Origin: Holtiella tumoricola
GTDB lineage: Bacteria > Bacillota > Clostridia > Lachnospirales > Cellulosilyticaceae
Direction: 5' to 3'
NCBI RefSeq assembly: GCF_027857615.1
Contig: NZ_JAQIFT010000013.1
Span: forward strand, 4,931 to 68,930
Length of the DNA: 64,000 nucleotides
This document shows positions 34,428 through 44,741 of the stretch, piece by piece. Positions within the stretch are counted from its first letter, which is position 1; every line of letters starts with the position of its first letter. The notes beneath the pieces are model-generated. The model saw nothing but the letters and a program-made list of their open reading frames with translations, was not told the DNA's origin and ran no database searches. The position numbers were made by a program, and so were the translations under genes.

Positions 34428-35630
34428 TTATTTGTCCCCCTTAGCATATAGTGATGGAATTTCAGCATAAACTGCTGCACATTTAACAAGATCTGCTTTC
34501 CAAGTTTTTTCGTTTGGCGCATGGGCTTCACATTCTTTTCCCGGGCCAAAACCAACACAAGGAATACCAAAACGTCCCATAATAGATACACCGTTTGTTG
34601 AGAAGGTCCATTTATCTACAAATGGTGTGCCGTATAAATCTGTATATGAAGCTACAACAGCTTGTGTAGCAGGGTGTTCTTCAGGTACAACCCAAGCAGG
34701 GAAATAGCAATCTGTTGGATACACTAACTTAGTCCAGCTTGGTGAGTCATAAGTATACATCGTTACTTGTGCATTGTATTTTTGAACAGATGGCAAATTA
34801 CGAATTTCTTCTAAAGCCATTTCATACGTTTCACCAGCTGTAAGACGTCTATCAATGGAAATTGCACTCATATCTGCAACTGCACAACGAGAAGGTGAGT
34901 TATAGAAAGATTGTGATACGGTCAGAGTCCCTTTCCCTAAGAAAGCATCTGTATGAAGACGATTATTAAGTGCTTTCACTTCACTGATAATTTCGGCCAT
35001 TTTATAAATCGCATTATCACCGCGTTCTGGTGCAGAACCGTGGCAAGAGATTCCTTTAACTTCTACACGAATTTCCATACGCCCTCTTTGACCACGATAG
35101 ATATTGCCATCAGTAGGTTCTGTAATAACTACAAATTCTGGACGTACTTTGTCTTCTTGTATAATGTATTGCCAGCATAAACCATCACAGTCTTCTTCTT
35201 GAACAGTCCCAGTTACTAAGACTTGATAGCCTTCTGGAATAAGGTCTAAATCTTTCATAATCTTTGCCCCATAGACAGATGAAACAATACCTCCAAGTTG
35301 ATCAGATGCACCACGTCCGCCAATCTCTTCTTCTGTTTCATAACCTAAGTAAGGATCAAATGTCCAGTTACTACGTTCACCAATGCCTACCGTATCAATA
35401 TGTGCATCAAAACCAATAATTTTTTCTCCTGTACCCATATAGCCTAATACATTTCCCATTGGATCAACGACCACTTTATCAAAGCCTACTTGCTTCATTT
35501 CTTTTGCAATACGATGAATAACCAATTCTTCTGTACAACTTTCACCAGGAATAGCAATTAAGTCTCTTAAAAATGCTGTCATAGCCTCTTTGTACTGCTC
35601 TGCTAATACTTTAATACGGTTTGTTTCCAT
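34428..35630 (-). CDS. ygeY: YgeY family M20-type hydrolase (selenium-metabolism linked)
   Basis: 400 residues, zinc-dependent M20 peptidase/deacylase fold: GFDAHIDTVG, GASDQLGGIV and VTGTVQEEDCDG carry the two-metal ligands; GRMEIRVEVKGISCHGSAPERG lies in the lid domain. Grouped by comparative genomics with selenium-dependent molybdenum hydroxylases. Probably cleaves a carbamoyl- or acyl-amino acid intermediate of purine breakdown. The ATG at 35630 has GAGGAGGAG upstream. The frame is open 34 codons further into dpaL but without a site. Confidence 0.92.
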   Translation of the reverse strand: METNRIKVLAEQYKEAMTAFLRDLIAIPGESCTEELVIHRIAKEMKQVGFDKVVVDPMGNVLGYMGTGEKIIGFDAHIDTVGIGERSNWTFDPYLGYETEEEIGGRGASDQLGGIVSSVYGAKIMKDLDLIPEGYQVLVTGTVQEEDCDGLCWQYIIQEDKVRPEFVVITEPTDGNIYRGQRGRMEIRVEVKGISCHGSAPERGDNAIYKMAEIISEVKALNNRLHTDAFLGKGTLTVSQSFYNSPSRCAVADMSAISIDRRLTAGETYEMALEEIRNLPSVQKYNAQVTMYTYDSPSWTKLVYPTDCYFPAWVVPEEHPATQAVVASYTDLYGTPFVDKWTFSTNGVSIMGRFGIPCVGFGPGKECEAHAPNEKTWKADLVKCAAVYAEIPSLYAKGDK

Positions 35631-35634
35631 GTTT

Positions 35635-36834
35635 TTACTCCTCCTCAAAATGATGATTCCATACAATATGTCTATAATGATCAGGATCTGTATCCCCTTC
35701 TGTTGAGAAGAGTAAGACAACAGATTCTTCATTTAAACCGAGTTCATCTTTAAGTGACTTAAGATTTTCATCCTCCATTAAACTTGCTAAAAATCCTAAT
35801 GGGACTGCACCCGATTCACCAGAAATCACTTGTGGATCTCCTTTTAATGGTGCGCCAAGTACACACATCCCTTTTGCAGCTACCCAGTCTGGGCAAGAAA
35901 CGAAATAATCTGTGTGATTTTTCAGAATTTCCCAGGAAATGGTATTTGGTTCACCACATGCAAGACCTGCCATAATGGTTGGCATATCTCCTGTTACAAT
36001 ACGTATCTGCCCATCTCCTGCCTTGGCTGACTTATAAAGGCAGGCTGCTTCTGAAGCTTCGACCACAACATTAGTAATACCACCTTCAGGATAACGGTTA
36101 GCAACATAGCCTATTACCGCACCCGCTAGTGAACCTACACCCGCTTGCACAAAAACATGGGTTGGTTTTTTCCCAAGTTGATCAAGTGCTTCTTTAACCA
36201 TAGTTCCATATCCTTGCATAATCCAAGCCGGAATTTCAGTATAGCCATCCCAAGCTGTATCTTGTACGACGACACCACCAGGTGTTTTGTTGGCTGCTGC
36301 TGTAGCAAGACGTACGCATTCATCATAGTTTACTTCTTCTATAGTTGCTATTGCACCTTCTTTTTGAATATTGTGTAAGCGAATGGCTTGTGAGCCTTTT
36401 GGCATAAAGACTACTGATTTTTGCCCTAGTTTGTTCGCTGACCAAGCTACACCTCTTCCATGGTTACCATCTGTTGCTGTAAAGAAGGTGATTTCTCCAA
36501 CTTGCTTTTTGGTGTCATCAGAAGTAAAAGAATCATAGGTGAGTTCACTTAAGTCCTTACCTAAAACTTTAGCAATATGTTTCCCCATCGCTGCTGAACC
36601 ACCTAGTACTTTGAAAGCATTTAAACCAAAACGGTAAGATTCATCTTTAACATAAATGCCACCTAATCCATAGTACCCTGCTAAGTGCTGTAAACTTTGA
36701 AGAGGCGTTACCTCATACATAGGAAAACTTTGATGAAAATTTTGAACCTTCTCAATCTCTTTTACTGCCATAACTGGTAGTGTTTCATCTTCTGTCTTTG
36801 CCATTTGATTGTGTACCCATTTAATCTGTTCCAT
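35635..36834 (-). CDS. dpaL: diaminopropionate ammonia-lyase
   Basis: PLP enzyme splitting 2,3-diaminopropionate to pyruvate and two ammonia (YgeX). 399 residues. The Schiff-base Lys is in RFGLNAFKVLGG, the substrate loop in TDGNHGRGVAWSANKLGQ, and the phosphate loop in QAGVGSLAGAVIG. First gene of the minus operon, 25 bases from the regulator. It has AGAGAGG before the ATG at 36834. In the urate pathway it releases carbon as pyruvate. Confidence 0.94.
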   Translation of the reverse strand: MEQIKWVHNQMAKTEDETLPVMAVKEIEKVQNFHQSFPMYEVTPLQSLQHLAGYYGLGGIYVKDESYRFGLNAFKVLGGSAAMGKHIAKVLGKDLSELTYDSFTSDDTKKQVGEITFFTATDGNHGRGVAWSANKLGQKSVVFMPKGSQAIRLHNIQKEGAIATIEEVNYDECVRLATAAANKTPGGVVVQDTAWDGYTEIPAWIMQGYGTMVKEALDQLGKKPTHVFVQAGVGSLAGAVIGYVANRYPEGGITNVVVEASEAACLYKSAKAGDGQIRIVTGDMPTIMAGLACGEPNTISWEILKNHTDYFVSCPDWVAAKGMCVLGAPLKGDPQVISGESGAVPLGFLASLMEDENLKSLKDELGLNEESVVLLFSTEGDTDPDHYRHIVWNHHFEEE

Positions 36835-36858
36835 ATGATCCTCTCTTTCTCTATGCAA

Positions 36859-37494
36859 TTATGTTTTTGTCTTATCCATATAGTGATATAACGTATATTT
36901 AGAAATGCCAAAGCATTCTGCTACTTTATCACCTGATTTTGTAATTAAAAATGCCCCAGATTCTTCTAAGTATTGAATGGCACGCATTTTATCTTCTTTG
37001 TTCATCATTGTAATCGGCTTACCCACGATTTGAATAGAACGTTCAATGAGTTCTTCTAATAAATCTTCTACACGTGTTGTAATCTTTTGAGGTACTAAAG
37101 GTTTATGAGATGTACCACCCATCCAACCCTCTAAAATATTTTGAGCAACTTGAAGTTTAGAAAGGTCATAATTAATGGATAAAATGCCTTCAATTTGTCC
37201 ACTTTTATTTCTTATGTAAATAGTACTTGACCTAAGTAGGCGACCATCTTCTGTTACAGTACAATAACCTGCTTCATCTTCTACTTGCGGATTATGAAGC
37301 GCATTCAGTACAACTTCTGAAGGTCCGTCTCCTACTTTTCTATGGGTGACATGACCATTTTCAATGCACTTAACGGTATGATCTTTATCCTTTACGGTCA
37401 AATCATGGATGAGCACCTCACAATCTGTTCCAAATTGTTTGGCCAATGCTTGGGTTAAGCGATCTAGAAATTCTACAGGTATCTCACTGAGCAT
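36859..37494 (-). CDS. YheO/DauR-type transcriptional regulator
   Basis: 211 residues: an N-terminal YheO-like PAS domain (about 10-115, with DCEVLIHDLTVKD and RSSTIYIRNKSGQIEGILSINYD) and a C-terminal helix-turn-helix (DKVAECFGISKYTLYHYMDK). Relatives such as DauR repress amino acid catabolic genes. It is the first gene of the minus operon and faces ssnA across 230 bases, so it probably controls both arms. The ligand is unknown; a purine breakdown product is the natural guess. Confidence 0.88.
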   Translation of the reverse strand: MLSEIPVEFLDRLTQALAKQFGTDCEVLIHDLTVKDKDHTVKCIENGHVTHRKVGDGPSEVVLNALHNPQVEDEAGYCTVTEDGRLLRSSTIYIRNKSGQIEGILSINYDLSKLQVAQNILEGWMGGTSHKPLVPQKITTRVEDLLEELIERSIQIVGKPITMMNKEDKMRAIQYLEESGAFLITKSGDKVAECFGISKYTLYHYMDKTKT

Positions 37495-37723
37495 AAGTTT
37501 TCTCCTTACCTTATGGATTCAATGTGCCTAGTGGACTGGCTGTTTAGTTGTCATAATGATGTCTCACACATTGGTTAATAAATATATATGCATACTTTCC
37601 AAGAGTAGAAACGAAATACGAAAATTTTCTAAAAAATTTTTAGCAGTTCTTAAAAAGTTTTTGGAATGAGTCTTGTTCCACAGTCATATTTTAAAGTAAC
37701 AAGAAAAATTCAAGGAGGATATT
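37495..37723. promoter_or_regulatory. divergent control region of the purine cluster
   Basis: 229 bases between the regulator and ssnA. It holds a perfect 15-base palindrome CTAAAAAATTTTTAG at 37629-37643 and a small TCATAATGA palindrome near 37552. The AAGGAGG of ssnA lies at its plus end. The long palindrome lies 80 bases before the ssnA ATG and is the best operator candidate. No riboswitch of the guanine class was recognised. Confidence 0.45.
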
Positions 37724-39043
37724 ATGTTACTTATTGGAAATGGAACACTAATTACTCATGATACTTCAAGCCCTCTTCTAGAAAATGGATGTATTGCCAT
37801 ACAAAATGACACGATTATTGACATTGGTCCGACCACAGTGTTGAAAGCAAAATACCTTGGTGCCTCCTTTATTGACGCCAAAAAAGGGATGATTATGCCA
37901 GGTCTTATTAATACACACAACCATATTTATAGCGCTTTTGCTCGTGGTGCCAATCTAGGTGGTCCCACACCTCATAATTTTTTAGATATTCTTGAATCAC
38001 TCTGGTGGAAACTAGATCGATTACTAACGGTTGAAGATACCAGATATAGTGCTTACTGGACTTATTTAGATGGGATAAAAAATGGGGTAACCACTGTATG
38101 TGATCATCACGCAAGTTATGGAGAAATACCAGGAAGTCTCTTTGCTATTTCTGAAGTAGCAGAAGAATTAGGCTTACGTACCTCTCTTTGTTATGAAGTT
38201 TCTGATCGTGATGGGACAGCTAAAATGCGTGAAGCAGTAGAAGAAAATGTAGCTTTTATGAAAGCAACTAAAAATAAAAAAACACAAAAAGGTATGATGG
38301 GGCTTCATGCTTCCTTTACCCTTTCGGATGCTACGCTTGATTACTGTGCGAGCCAGATACCTGATGGATTTGGTTATCATATTCATGTAGCTGAAGGTAT
38401 GGATGACGTTTATGATAGCTTAAAGAAATACAGCAAACGTGTACTCTTTAGATTACATGACCATAACATTTTAGGATCACATACAATTTGTGGTCACTGT
38501 ATTCATATTACACCTAGCGAAATGGACCTCTTAAAAGCTACTGATACCATGGTCGTACACAATCCCGAAAGTAATATGGGCAATGCTGTAGGTTGTCCAC
38601 CTGTACTCGAACTTTATCATAAGGACATTTTACTTGGACTTGGAACAGATGGTTATACCAATGACCTATTTGAATCTTTAAAAGTTGCAAATATCTTACA
38701 TAAACATCATACTTGTAATCCTTCTGTCGCTTGGACTGAAATGCCTCATATGCTCTTTAAAGGTAATCCGATGATCATAAATCGTCTCTTTAATGAACAA
38801 GTTGGTGTCTTAAAAGTAGGCGCAAGTGCAGATGTCATTGTTGTAGATTATGTACCACAAACACCACTTACCGCTACAAACTATATGAGCCATATTTTAT
38901 TTGGCCTTACAGGTCGCCAAGTCACAACAACGGTTGCAAGAGGACAAATTCTTATGAAGGATCGTGAAATTCTAGTTGCTGATGAAGAAGCTCTAATGGC
39001 TAAGTCTCGTGAAAAAGCTGCTGCCTTGTGGGCACGTGCTTAA
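37724..39043 (+). CDS. ssnA: putative aminohydrolase SsnA
   Basis: 439 residues, amidohydrolase superfamily of the guanine deaminase/chlorohydrolase type. Metal ligands: NTHNHIYSAF, HASF, YHIHVAEG, CGHCIH and LGTDGY. YgfK-SsnA pairs mark selenium-dependent hydroxylase clusters. In purine breakdown it probably deaminates or opens an aminopurine-derived ring; no substrate is proven from sequence. First gene of the plus operon. Confidence 0.92.
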   Translation: MLLIGNGTLITHDTSSPLLENGCIAIQNDTIIDIGPTTVLKAKYLGASFIDAKKGMIMPGLINTHNHIYSAFARGANLGGPTPHNFLDILESLWWKLDRLLTVEDTRYSAYWTYLDGIKNGVTTVCDHHASYGEIPGSLFAISEVAEELGLRTSLCYEVSDRDGTAKMREAVEENVAFMKATKNKKTQKGMMGLHASFTLSDATLDYCASQIPDGFGYHIHVAEGMDDVYDSLKKYSKRVLFRLHDHNILGSHTICGHCIHITPSEMDLLKATDTMVVHNPESNMGNAVGCPPVLELYHKDILLGLGTDGYTNDLFESLKVANILHKHHTCNPSVAWTEMPHMLFKGNPMIINRLFNEQVGVLKVGASADVIVVDYVPQTPLTATNYMSHILFGLTGRQVTTTVARGQILMKDREILVADEEALMAKSREKAAALWARA

Positions 39044-39078
39044 TCTATTGATTACAAAAAAGAATGTGAGGGAATAAA

Positions 39079-42000
39079 ATGAATGATCGTATGACACCCC
39101 TAAGCTTTGATGCACTTATGCAATGGGCATTAAAAGACCCTAAACACATTATGGGCGTAACCCCTATTGCTATCAGTGAGAAAGTTTCAGTACCCCCTTT
39201 TAAACTTTATGAAGAAAGTCTTGAAATGCCTTTTGGACCTGCTGCAGGACCTCATACACAATTGGCTCAAAATATTATTGCAGCCTATGTAGGTGGTGCT
39301 AGATTTTTTGAACTTAAAACGGTTCAAACATTAGATGGAGAAGATTTACCTGTCGCTAAACCTTGTATTTTAGCCAGCGATGAAGCTTATAACGTAGAAT
39401 GGTCTACAGAATTAACCGTACCAGAGGCACAAGCCGAATACATTAAAGCTTGGTTTGCACTCAAGCTCCTTTCAAAAGTCTATCACCTAGGTGACCCAAA
39501 TGGCTTTATCTTTAATATGAGCGTGGGCTATGACTTAACAGGCATTCGTTCACCTAAAATTGATGCCTTTATTGAAGGTTTAAAAGATGCCAGTCATACT
39601 ACAATCTGGAAAACTTGCATGGACTGGGCTAAAAATAATCTAGCCTGTCTTCCTTCTATTGATTTAGATTATATTGAACAGATCTCACCTCATGTTTCTC
39701 GTTCCATTACACTTTCTACACTTCACGGTTGCCCTCCTGATGAAATTGAGCGTATTGCAACCTATTTACTTACAAGTAAACAAGTGCATACCTTTATTAA
39801 ATGTAATCCTACACTTTTAGGTTATACCTATGTACGTGAGAAGCTTAACGAAATGGGTTATGCATACATGGATTTTGACAGTCATCATTTTGACCATGAC
39901 CTTCAATTTAATGAAGCTGTACCACTTATTCGTCGTATGCAGCAACTAGCCCAAGACCTAGGGCTAACCTTTGGAGTCAAACTTACCAATACCTTTCCTG
40001 TTAAAATTACACGTAATGAATTACCAGGTGAAGAAATGTACTTATCAGGACGTGCACTCTTTCCACTTAGTATAAGCTTAGCTACTAAATTAAGTGAGGC
40101 CTTTTCAGGCATGCTTCCTATGTCTTTTTCTGGTGGTGCAGATGCCTTTAACTTAATGGAACTCTTCAAAGCAGGTCTCTATCCTATTACATGTGCAACT
40201 ACATTACTTAAACCAGGAGGCTACAATAGGTTCCGTCAAATAGCAAAAACCTTTATCCAAGCTTTAGAAACAAACACCCTAACTGGCACACCCGCTCTAC
40301 CTACTCATTGTGAAACACTCCGTCAATTAACCTCTACTATGGTCACAGACTCTCACTATACTAAGCCACTCAAACCAACACTTCCAAAGAAATTCCCTTA
40401 TGCAAGCCCACTTTTAGACTGTACGATTGCACCTTGTACAAAAGGCTGCCCTATTGAACAAGATATTCCGCTTTATACACGTCTTGTTGCTTCTGAAAAA
40501 TACGAAGAAGCCTTACAAGTCATTACAGATAAGAATCCACTTCCATTTATGACTGGTACACTTTGTAATCACCTTTGTACCCGCTCTTGTAGACGTAACT
40601 TCTATGAAGAATCTCTTGCCATACGAGAAATGAAGCTAGAAGCTGCAAAAAATGGATTAATGTCTCTTCTGACTTCTATGGGTACACCTCCTACTCACCT
40701 TTGCGACCATCGTGTAGCCATTATTGGTGGTGGTCCTGCCGGACTAAGTGCAGCCTACTTCTTAGCACGTTCAGGTATGGACGTTACTGTTTTTGAAAAA
40801 GAAAAGAGTCTTGGCGGTGTAGTACGCTATATTATTCCTGAGTTTAGAATCAGCCTTAAAGCTATTAACAGTGACCTATGCTTCATCAATCAATGGGGTA
40901 TTTCTTTTGAAACAGGTAAAACTGTTCATTCTACCCAGTCCCTAAAAGATGCTGGCTATCACTATATTGTTGTTGCAACAGGTGCAACTGTCCCTGGCAC
41001 TTTAAAATTGAATGGTATGACACCACTTCCTTCTCTAGAGTTCTTGAGACAGTATAAAGAAAGTCAAGGTGCACTCAATCTCGGGCGCCATGTCATCGTT
41101 ATTGGTGGTGGTAATACAGCTATGGATGCCGCAAGAGCAGCTAAACGTGTTCCGGGCGTAGAAACAGTAACTATTGTTTATCGTAGAACAAAAGCCTATA
41201 TGCCTGCTGATGTAGAAGAATTAGACGCTGCTATAAGCGAAGGTATTCTTTTTGAAGAACTCCTAAGTCCTAAAAACTACAAGGAGAATCAACTGATTTG
41301 CCAACGTATGCAATTAGGTGAAGCGGATGCCAGTGGCCGTATGCGCCCTATTCCTCTTGAAGAAGTCATCTCATTAGCCGCTGATACTATTATTTCTGCT
41401 ATAGGTGATCAAATTGATCAAGACTTCTTTGCTAAAAACCAAATACCACTTACCGATGGTGGAATGGTTCAATACGATGAAAGTTCTTTAGAAGTGACAC
41501 CTAACGTCTTTATAGCAGGAGATGTCAAACAAGGTCCAGCTACAATCGTCAAAGCTATTGCTGATGGACGTCTAGTAGCAGATACCATTTTACAACGTGA
41601 GCAACTTACGTATCCTTCTCTTGAACTAAATATAGATATGGCAACAATCGCTTATCCTACTTCTTCTTGCTATGGCATTCTAAAAAAAGCTCAGACGGGG
41701 CATCAAGAAGCCAATCGTTGCCTAGGATGTGATACAACATGTAGCTGTTGTGTAGATGTCTGCCCTAATCGAGCAAACCTTGCACTAGAAGTTGATGGTC
41801 AAACCCAAATTGTACATCTTGATGCACTGTGTAATGCTTGTGGTAACTGTAGTGCTTTCTGCCCTTATGAAAGCTCACCCTATCTTACAAAATTTACACT
41901 TTTTAATACTTTGAAAGATTTCGAATCCAGTACTAATCCAGGTTGCTTCGTTGTAGATCTAGCATCCCAGCGTTTACGTTTACGTCTTAACGGCGAAGAT

Positions 42001-42102
42001 TCAATTATTGACCTTCAAACATGGAATAAAGAACCAAAGCTTCGTGCCCTTCTTACAATGCTTTTGAAGGATTACACCTATTTAATAGGTCTAGGAAAAT
42101 AG
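39079..42102 (+). CDS. ygfK: YgfK, putative selenate reductase-type Fe-S flavoprotein
   Basis: 1007 residues. The N-terminal half resembles the dihydroorotate dehydrogenase/DPD barrel (GPAAGPHTQLAQN, KCNPTLLGYTY). It is followed by a DPD-type Fe-S domain (CTKGCPIEQDIP, CNHLCTRSCRR) and a GltD-like flavin/NAD(P) module (IIGGGPAGLSAAYFLARSG, VIGGGNTAMDAARAAK). Two C-terminal ferredoxin clusters end the protein (CDTTCSCCVDVCP, CNACGNCSAFCP). This builds an electron path from NAD(P)H to a ring-reducing site. Named for selenate reduction in E. coli, but its conserved place with xanthine hydroxylases and ssnA favours reduction of a purine ring. Confidence 0.93.
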   Translation: MNDRMTPLSFDALMQWALKDPKHIMGVTPIAISEKVSVPPFKLYEESLEMPFGPAAGPHTQLAQNIIAAYVGGARFFELKTVQTLDGEDLPVAKPCILASDEAYNVEWSTELTVPEAQAEYIKAWFALKLLSKVYHLGDPNGFIFNMSVGYDLTGIRSPKIDAFIEGLKDASHTTIWKTCMDWAKNNLACLPSIDLDYIEQISPHVSRSITLSTLHGCPPDEIERIATYLLTSKQVHTFIKCNPTLLGYTYVREKLNEMGYAYMDFDSHHFDHDLQFNEAVPLIRRMQQLAQDLGLTFGVKLTNTFPVKITRNELPGEEMYLSGRALFPLSISLATKLSEAFSGMLPMSFSGGADAFNLMELFKAGLYPITCATTLLKPGGYNRFRQIAKTFIQALETNTLTGTPALPTHCETLRQLTSTMVTDSHYTKPLKPTLPKKFPYASPLLDCTIAPCTKGCPIEQDIPLYTRLVASEKYEEALQVITDKNPLPFMTGTLCNHLCTRSCRRNFYEESLAIREMKLEAAKNGLMSLLTSMGTPPTHLCDHRVAIIGGGPAGLSAAYFLARSGMDVTVFEKEKSLGGVVRYIIPEFRISLKAINSDLCFINQWGISFETGKTVHSTQSLKDAGYHYIVVATGATVPGTLKLNGMTPLPSLEFLRQYKESQGALNLGRHVIVIGGGNTAMDAARAAKRVPGVETVTIVYRRTKAYMPADVEELDAAISEGILFEELLSPKNYKENQLICQRMQLGEADASGRMRPIPLEEVISLAADTIISAIGDQIDQDFFAKNQIPLTDGGMVQYDESSLEVTPNVFIAGDVKQGPATIVKAIADGRLVADTILQREQLTYPSLELNIDMATIAYPTSSCYGILKKAQTGHQEANRCLGCDTTCSCCVDVCPNRANLALEVDGQTQIVHLDALCNACGNCSAFCPYESSPYLTKFTLFNTLKDFESSTNPGCFVVDLASQRLRLRLNGEDSIIDLQTWNKEPKLRALLTMLLKDYTYLIGLGK

Positions 42103-42111
42103 GAGGAAAAA

Positions 42112-44682
42112 ATGCCTACTTTTAGTGTAAATGGCAAGACCATTACAACAACCCAAACAAAGAAGTTATTGCCCTTCTTAAGAGATGACTTAGGACTTAC
42201 TTCTGTCAAAGATGGTTGCTCAGAAGGTGCTTGTGGAACCTGTATGGTTCTTATTGATGGTAAAGCTACAAAAGCCTGTATCCCAAAACTTAGTACACTT
42301 GATGGCAAAGAAATTATAACTGTAGAAGGTCTGACACCTCGTGAACAAGATGTATATCGCTATGCCTTTTTAGAAGCAGGAGCCGTTCAATGCGGCTTCT
42401 GTATTCCTGGCATGGTCATCTCAGCTAAAGCTCTTCTTGATAAAAATTTGTCTCCTACGCCTTTTGAAGTCAAAGCTACAATCAAAAATAATATCTGTCG
42501 TTGCACAGGTTATAAAAAGATTGAAAAAGCAATTCTTCTTGCGGCTGAGCTTTTTAGCAACCAAACGGTGGTTCCCTCTTCTTCTCCTTCTGGACTAGTT
42601 GGTGAAGCCTTTGACCGTATTGATGCCTCAGATAAAATTCTAGGACGTGCAGAGTACGTCAATGATATGACATTCCCTGGTATGCTCTATGGCTCCGCCC
42701 TTCGCAGTGCTTATCCACGTGCGGTTGTAAATCATATTGATTTCCAAGAGGCGCTTAAAGTAGATGGTGTTGTGTGTATTTTAACAGCCAAAGATATTCC
42801 TGGTAACCCTATTATCGGCCACCTTAGAAAAGATTGGGATGTACTCATTAAAGAAGGTGATACCACACGTTATGTAGGCGATGCCCTTGCACTTGTTGCT
42901 GCAAAGACAAAGGAAAGTTTGGAACAAGCTAAAAAGCTGATCCACGTAGACTATACACCCCTTGATCCTATCACAAGCCCTACTGAAGCTATGCAACCCA
43001 ACGCCCCTTTAATCCATGAAGGCGGTAATATTCTACAAACTGAAAAGCTGGTTCGTGGGGATGCCACAAGCCGCATTCAAAGTTCTAAATATGTTGTAAC
43101 CACCCATTACAGCACACCATTTACTGAACATGCTTTCTTAGAACCTGAAACAGCCATAGCCCTTCCTGATAAAGAGGGTATACTCATTTACTCTGCTGAT
43201 CAGGGCGCTTATCAGACCCGTACAGAATGTGCAAGTATGCTTGGTCTCCCGCCTGAAAAGGTACGTGTCATTGGTAAAACCGTTGGTGGTGGCTTTGGTG
43301 GAAAAGAAGATATGAGTGTACAACATCATGCGGCGCTTCTTGCCTACCATACAAAGGCTCCTGTCAAAGTCAGCCTTACCCGTGCTGAAAGTATTAAGGT
43401 ACACCCTAAACGCCATGCAATGGAAATGGACTTTACAACAGCTTGTGATGAAAATGGTTATTTAACTGGGATGAAAGCAGTTATTATTTCAGATACTGGC
43501 GCGTATGCTTCATTAGGGGGACCTGTATTACAACGTGCCTGTACCCATGCTGCTGGTCCTTATAACTATCAAGATATTGATATTGTTGGTCATGCTGTTT
43601 ATACCAACAATCCACCAGCCGGTGCATTTAGAGGATTTGGTGTAACCCAAAGCTGCTTTGCTACCGAATGTAACTTAAATAAATTAGCTGAAATGGTAGG
43701 CATTAGCCCTTATGAGATTCGCTATCGTAACGCCATAAGACCTGGTCAAGTACTCCCCAATGGACAAATTGCAGACGATTCTACAGCCTTAGTCGAAACA
43801 CTAGAAGCTGTTAAACCTACCTATGATGCCCATCCTTATGTAGGGATTGCATGTGCTATGAAAAATGCAGGTTTAGGTGTTGGTATCCCAGATACAGGCC
43901 GTTGCAAACTTGAAGTCAAAGATGAACAGGTCCATATTCTAACCAGTGCTGCTTGTATTGGCCAAGGTCTTGGTACGATCTTAACTCAAATAGTTTGTGA
44001 GACTACTCATTTAAACCCAGCACAAATCATTCATGATCCACCTGATACAATGCGTACACCTAACTCAGGTAATACAACTGCTTCTCGTCAAACTTTATTT
44101 ACAGGTGAGGCTACTAGACTCGCAGCGCTAAAACTTGCTACTGCTTTAGAAAAACATTCTCTTAAAGCATTAGATGGTGAAGTCTTTGAAGGAGAATATG
44201 TAGGTGTTACTGATAAAATGGGATCTGATAAGCCTAACCCTATTAGTCATATTGCCTATGGTTATGCAACACACGTGGTTGTTCTAGATCAACATGGCAT
44301 GCTCCAAAAAGTTGTAGCTGCTCACGACGTTGGCCGTGCCATCAATCCTAAAGCTACTGAAGGTCAAGTAGAAGGTGGTGTGACCATGAGCTTAGGTTAT
44401 GCACTTACGGAAGATTATCCTTTAGATCATGCTATTCCAACTGCAAAATTCGGTACACTTGGTCTCTTTAAATCCCCTAATGTACCAGATATTGAAGTTC
44501 AATTAATTGAAAAAAGTACCTCTTCTTTAGCTTATGGTGCAAAGGGTATCGGTGAAATTTGCTCTATTCCAACTGCTCCCGCTGTTGCCCTTGCTTATTA
44601 TGTATTAGACGGTAATTTCCGTACACAGCTCCCACTACTTGATACACCTTATACACCTGCATCACGTAAAACAAAACACTGA
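42112..44682 (+). CDS. xdhD: selenium-dependent-type molybdenum hydroxylase (xanthine dehydrogenase family, 2Fe-2S + Mo fused)
   Basis: 856 residues. An N-terminal pair of [2Fe-2S] domains (CSEGACGTCMVLIDGKATKAC, cut here to its Cys pattern C-x4-C-x2-C-x11-C; then CGFC and CRCTGY) is fused to the large molybdopterin domain. The latter shows VGGGFGGKEDMSV, GAFRGFGVTQS and the catalytic Glu region GAKGIGEICSIPTAP. This fused form without an FAD domain matches the family tied to labile selenium cofactor and YgfK. Ten-base gap from ygfK. It hydroxylates a purine; the exact ring position is not readable. Confidence 0.9.
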   Translation: MPTFSVNGKTITTTQTKKLLPFLRDDLGLTSVKDGCSEGACGTCMVLIDGKATKACIPKLSTLDGKEIITVEGLTPREQDVYRYAFLEAGAVQCGFCIPGMVISAKALLDKNLSPTPFEVKATIKNNICRCTGYKKIEKAILLAAELFSNQTVVPSSSPSGLVGEAFDRIDASDKILGRAEYVNDMTFPGMLYGSALRSAYPRAVVNHIDFQEALKVDGVVCILTAKDIPGNPIIGHLRKDWDVLIKEGDTTRYVGDALALVAAKTKESLEQAKKLIHVDYTPLDPITSPTEAMQPNAPLIHEGGNILQTEKLVRGDATSRIQSSKYVVTTHYSTPFTEHAFLEPETAIALPDKEGILIYSADQGAYQTRTECASMLGLPPEKVRVIGKTVGGGFGGKEDMSVQHHAALLAYHTKAPVKVSLTRAESIKVHPKRHAMEMDFTTACDENGYLTGMKAVIISDTGAYASLGGPVLQRACTHAAGPYNYQDIDIVGHAVYTNNPPAGAFRGFGVTQSCFATECNLNKLAEMVGISPYEIRYRNAIRPGQVLPNGQIADDSTALVETLEAVKPTYDAHPYVGIACAMKNAGLGVGIPDTGRCKLEVKDEQVHILTSAACIGQGLGTILTQIVCETTHLNPAQIIHDPPDTMRTPNSGNTTASRQTLFTGEATRLAALKLATALEKHSLKALDGEVFEGEYVGVTDKMGSDKPNPISHIAYGYATHVVVLDQHGMLQKVVAAHDVGRAINPKATEGQVEGGVTMSLGYALTEDYPLDHAIPTAKFGTLGLFKSPNVPDIEVQLIEKSTSSLAYGAKGIGEICSIPTAPAVALAYYVLDGNFRTQLPLLDTPYTPASRKTKH

Positions 44683-44741
44683 AACTACATATGACAGCAC
44701 TAAAATCTTATAATTTTTATAAATCACAAGGGAGGGATAAA

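Noticed and set aside
37661..37677. Sigma-54-like element TTGG-N9-TTGTT before ssnA
   Set aside because: The -12 element has GT instead of GC, the -24 lacks CAC, and no sigma-54 activator gene is near.
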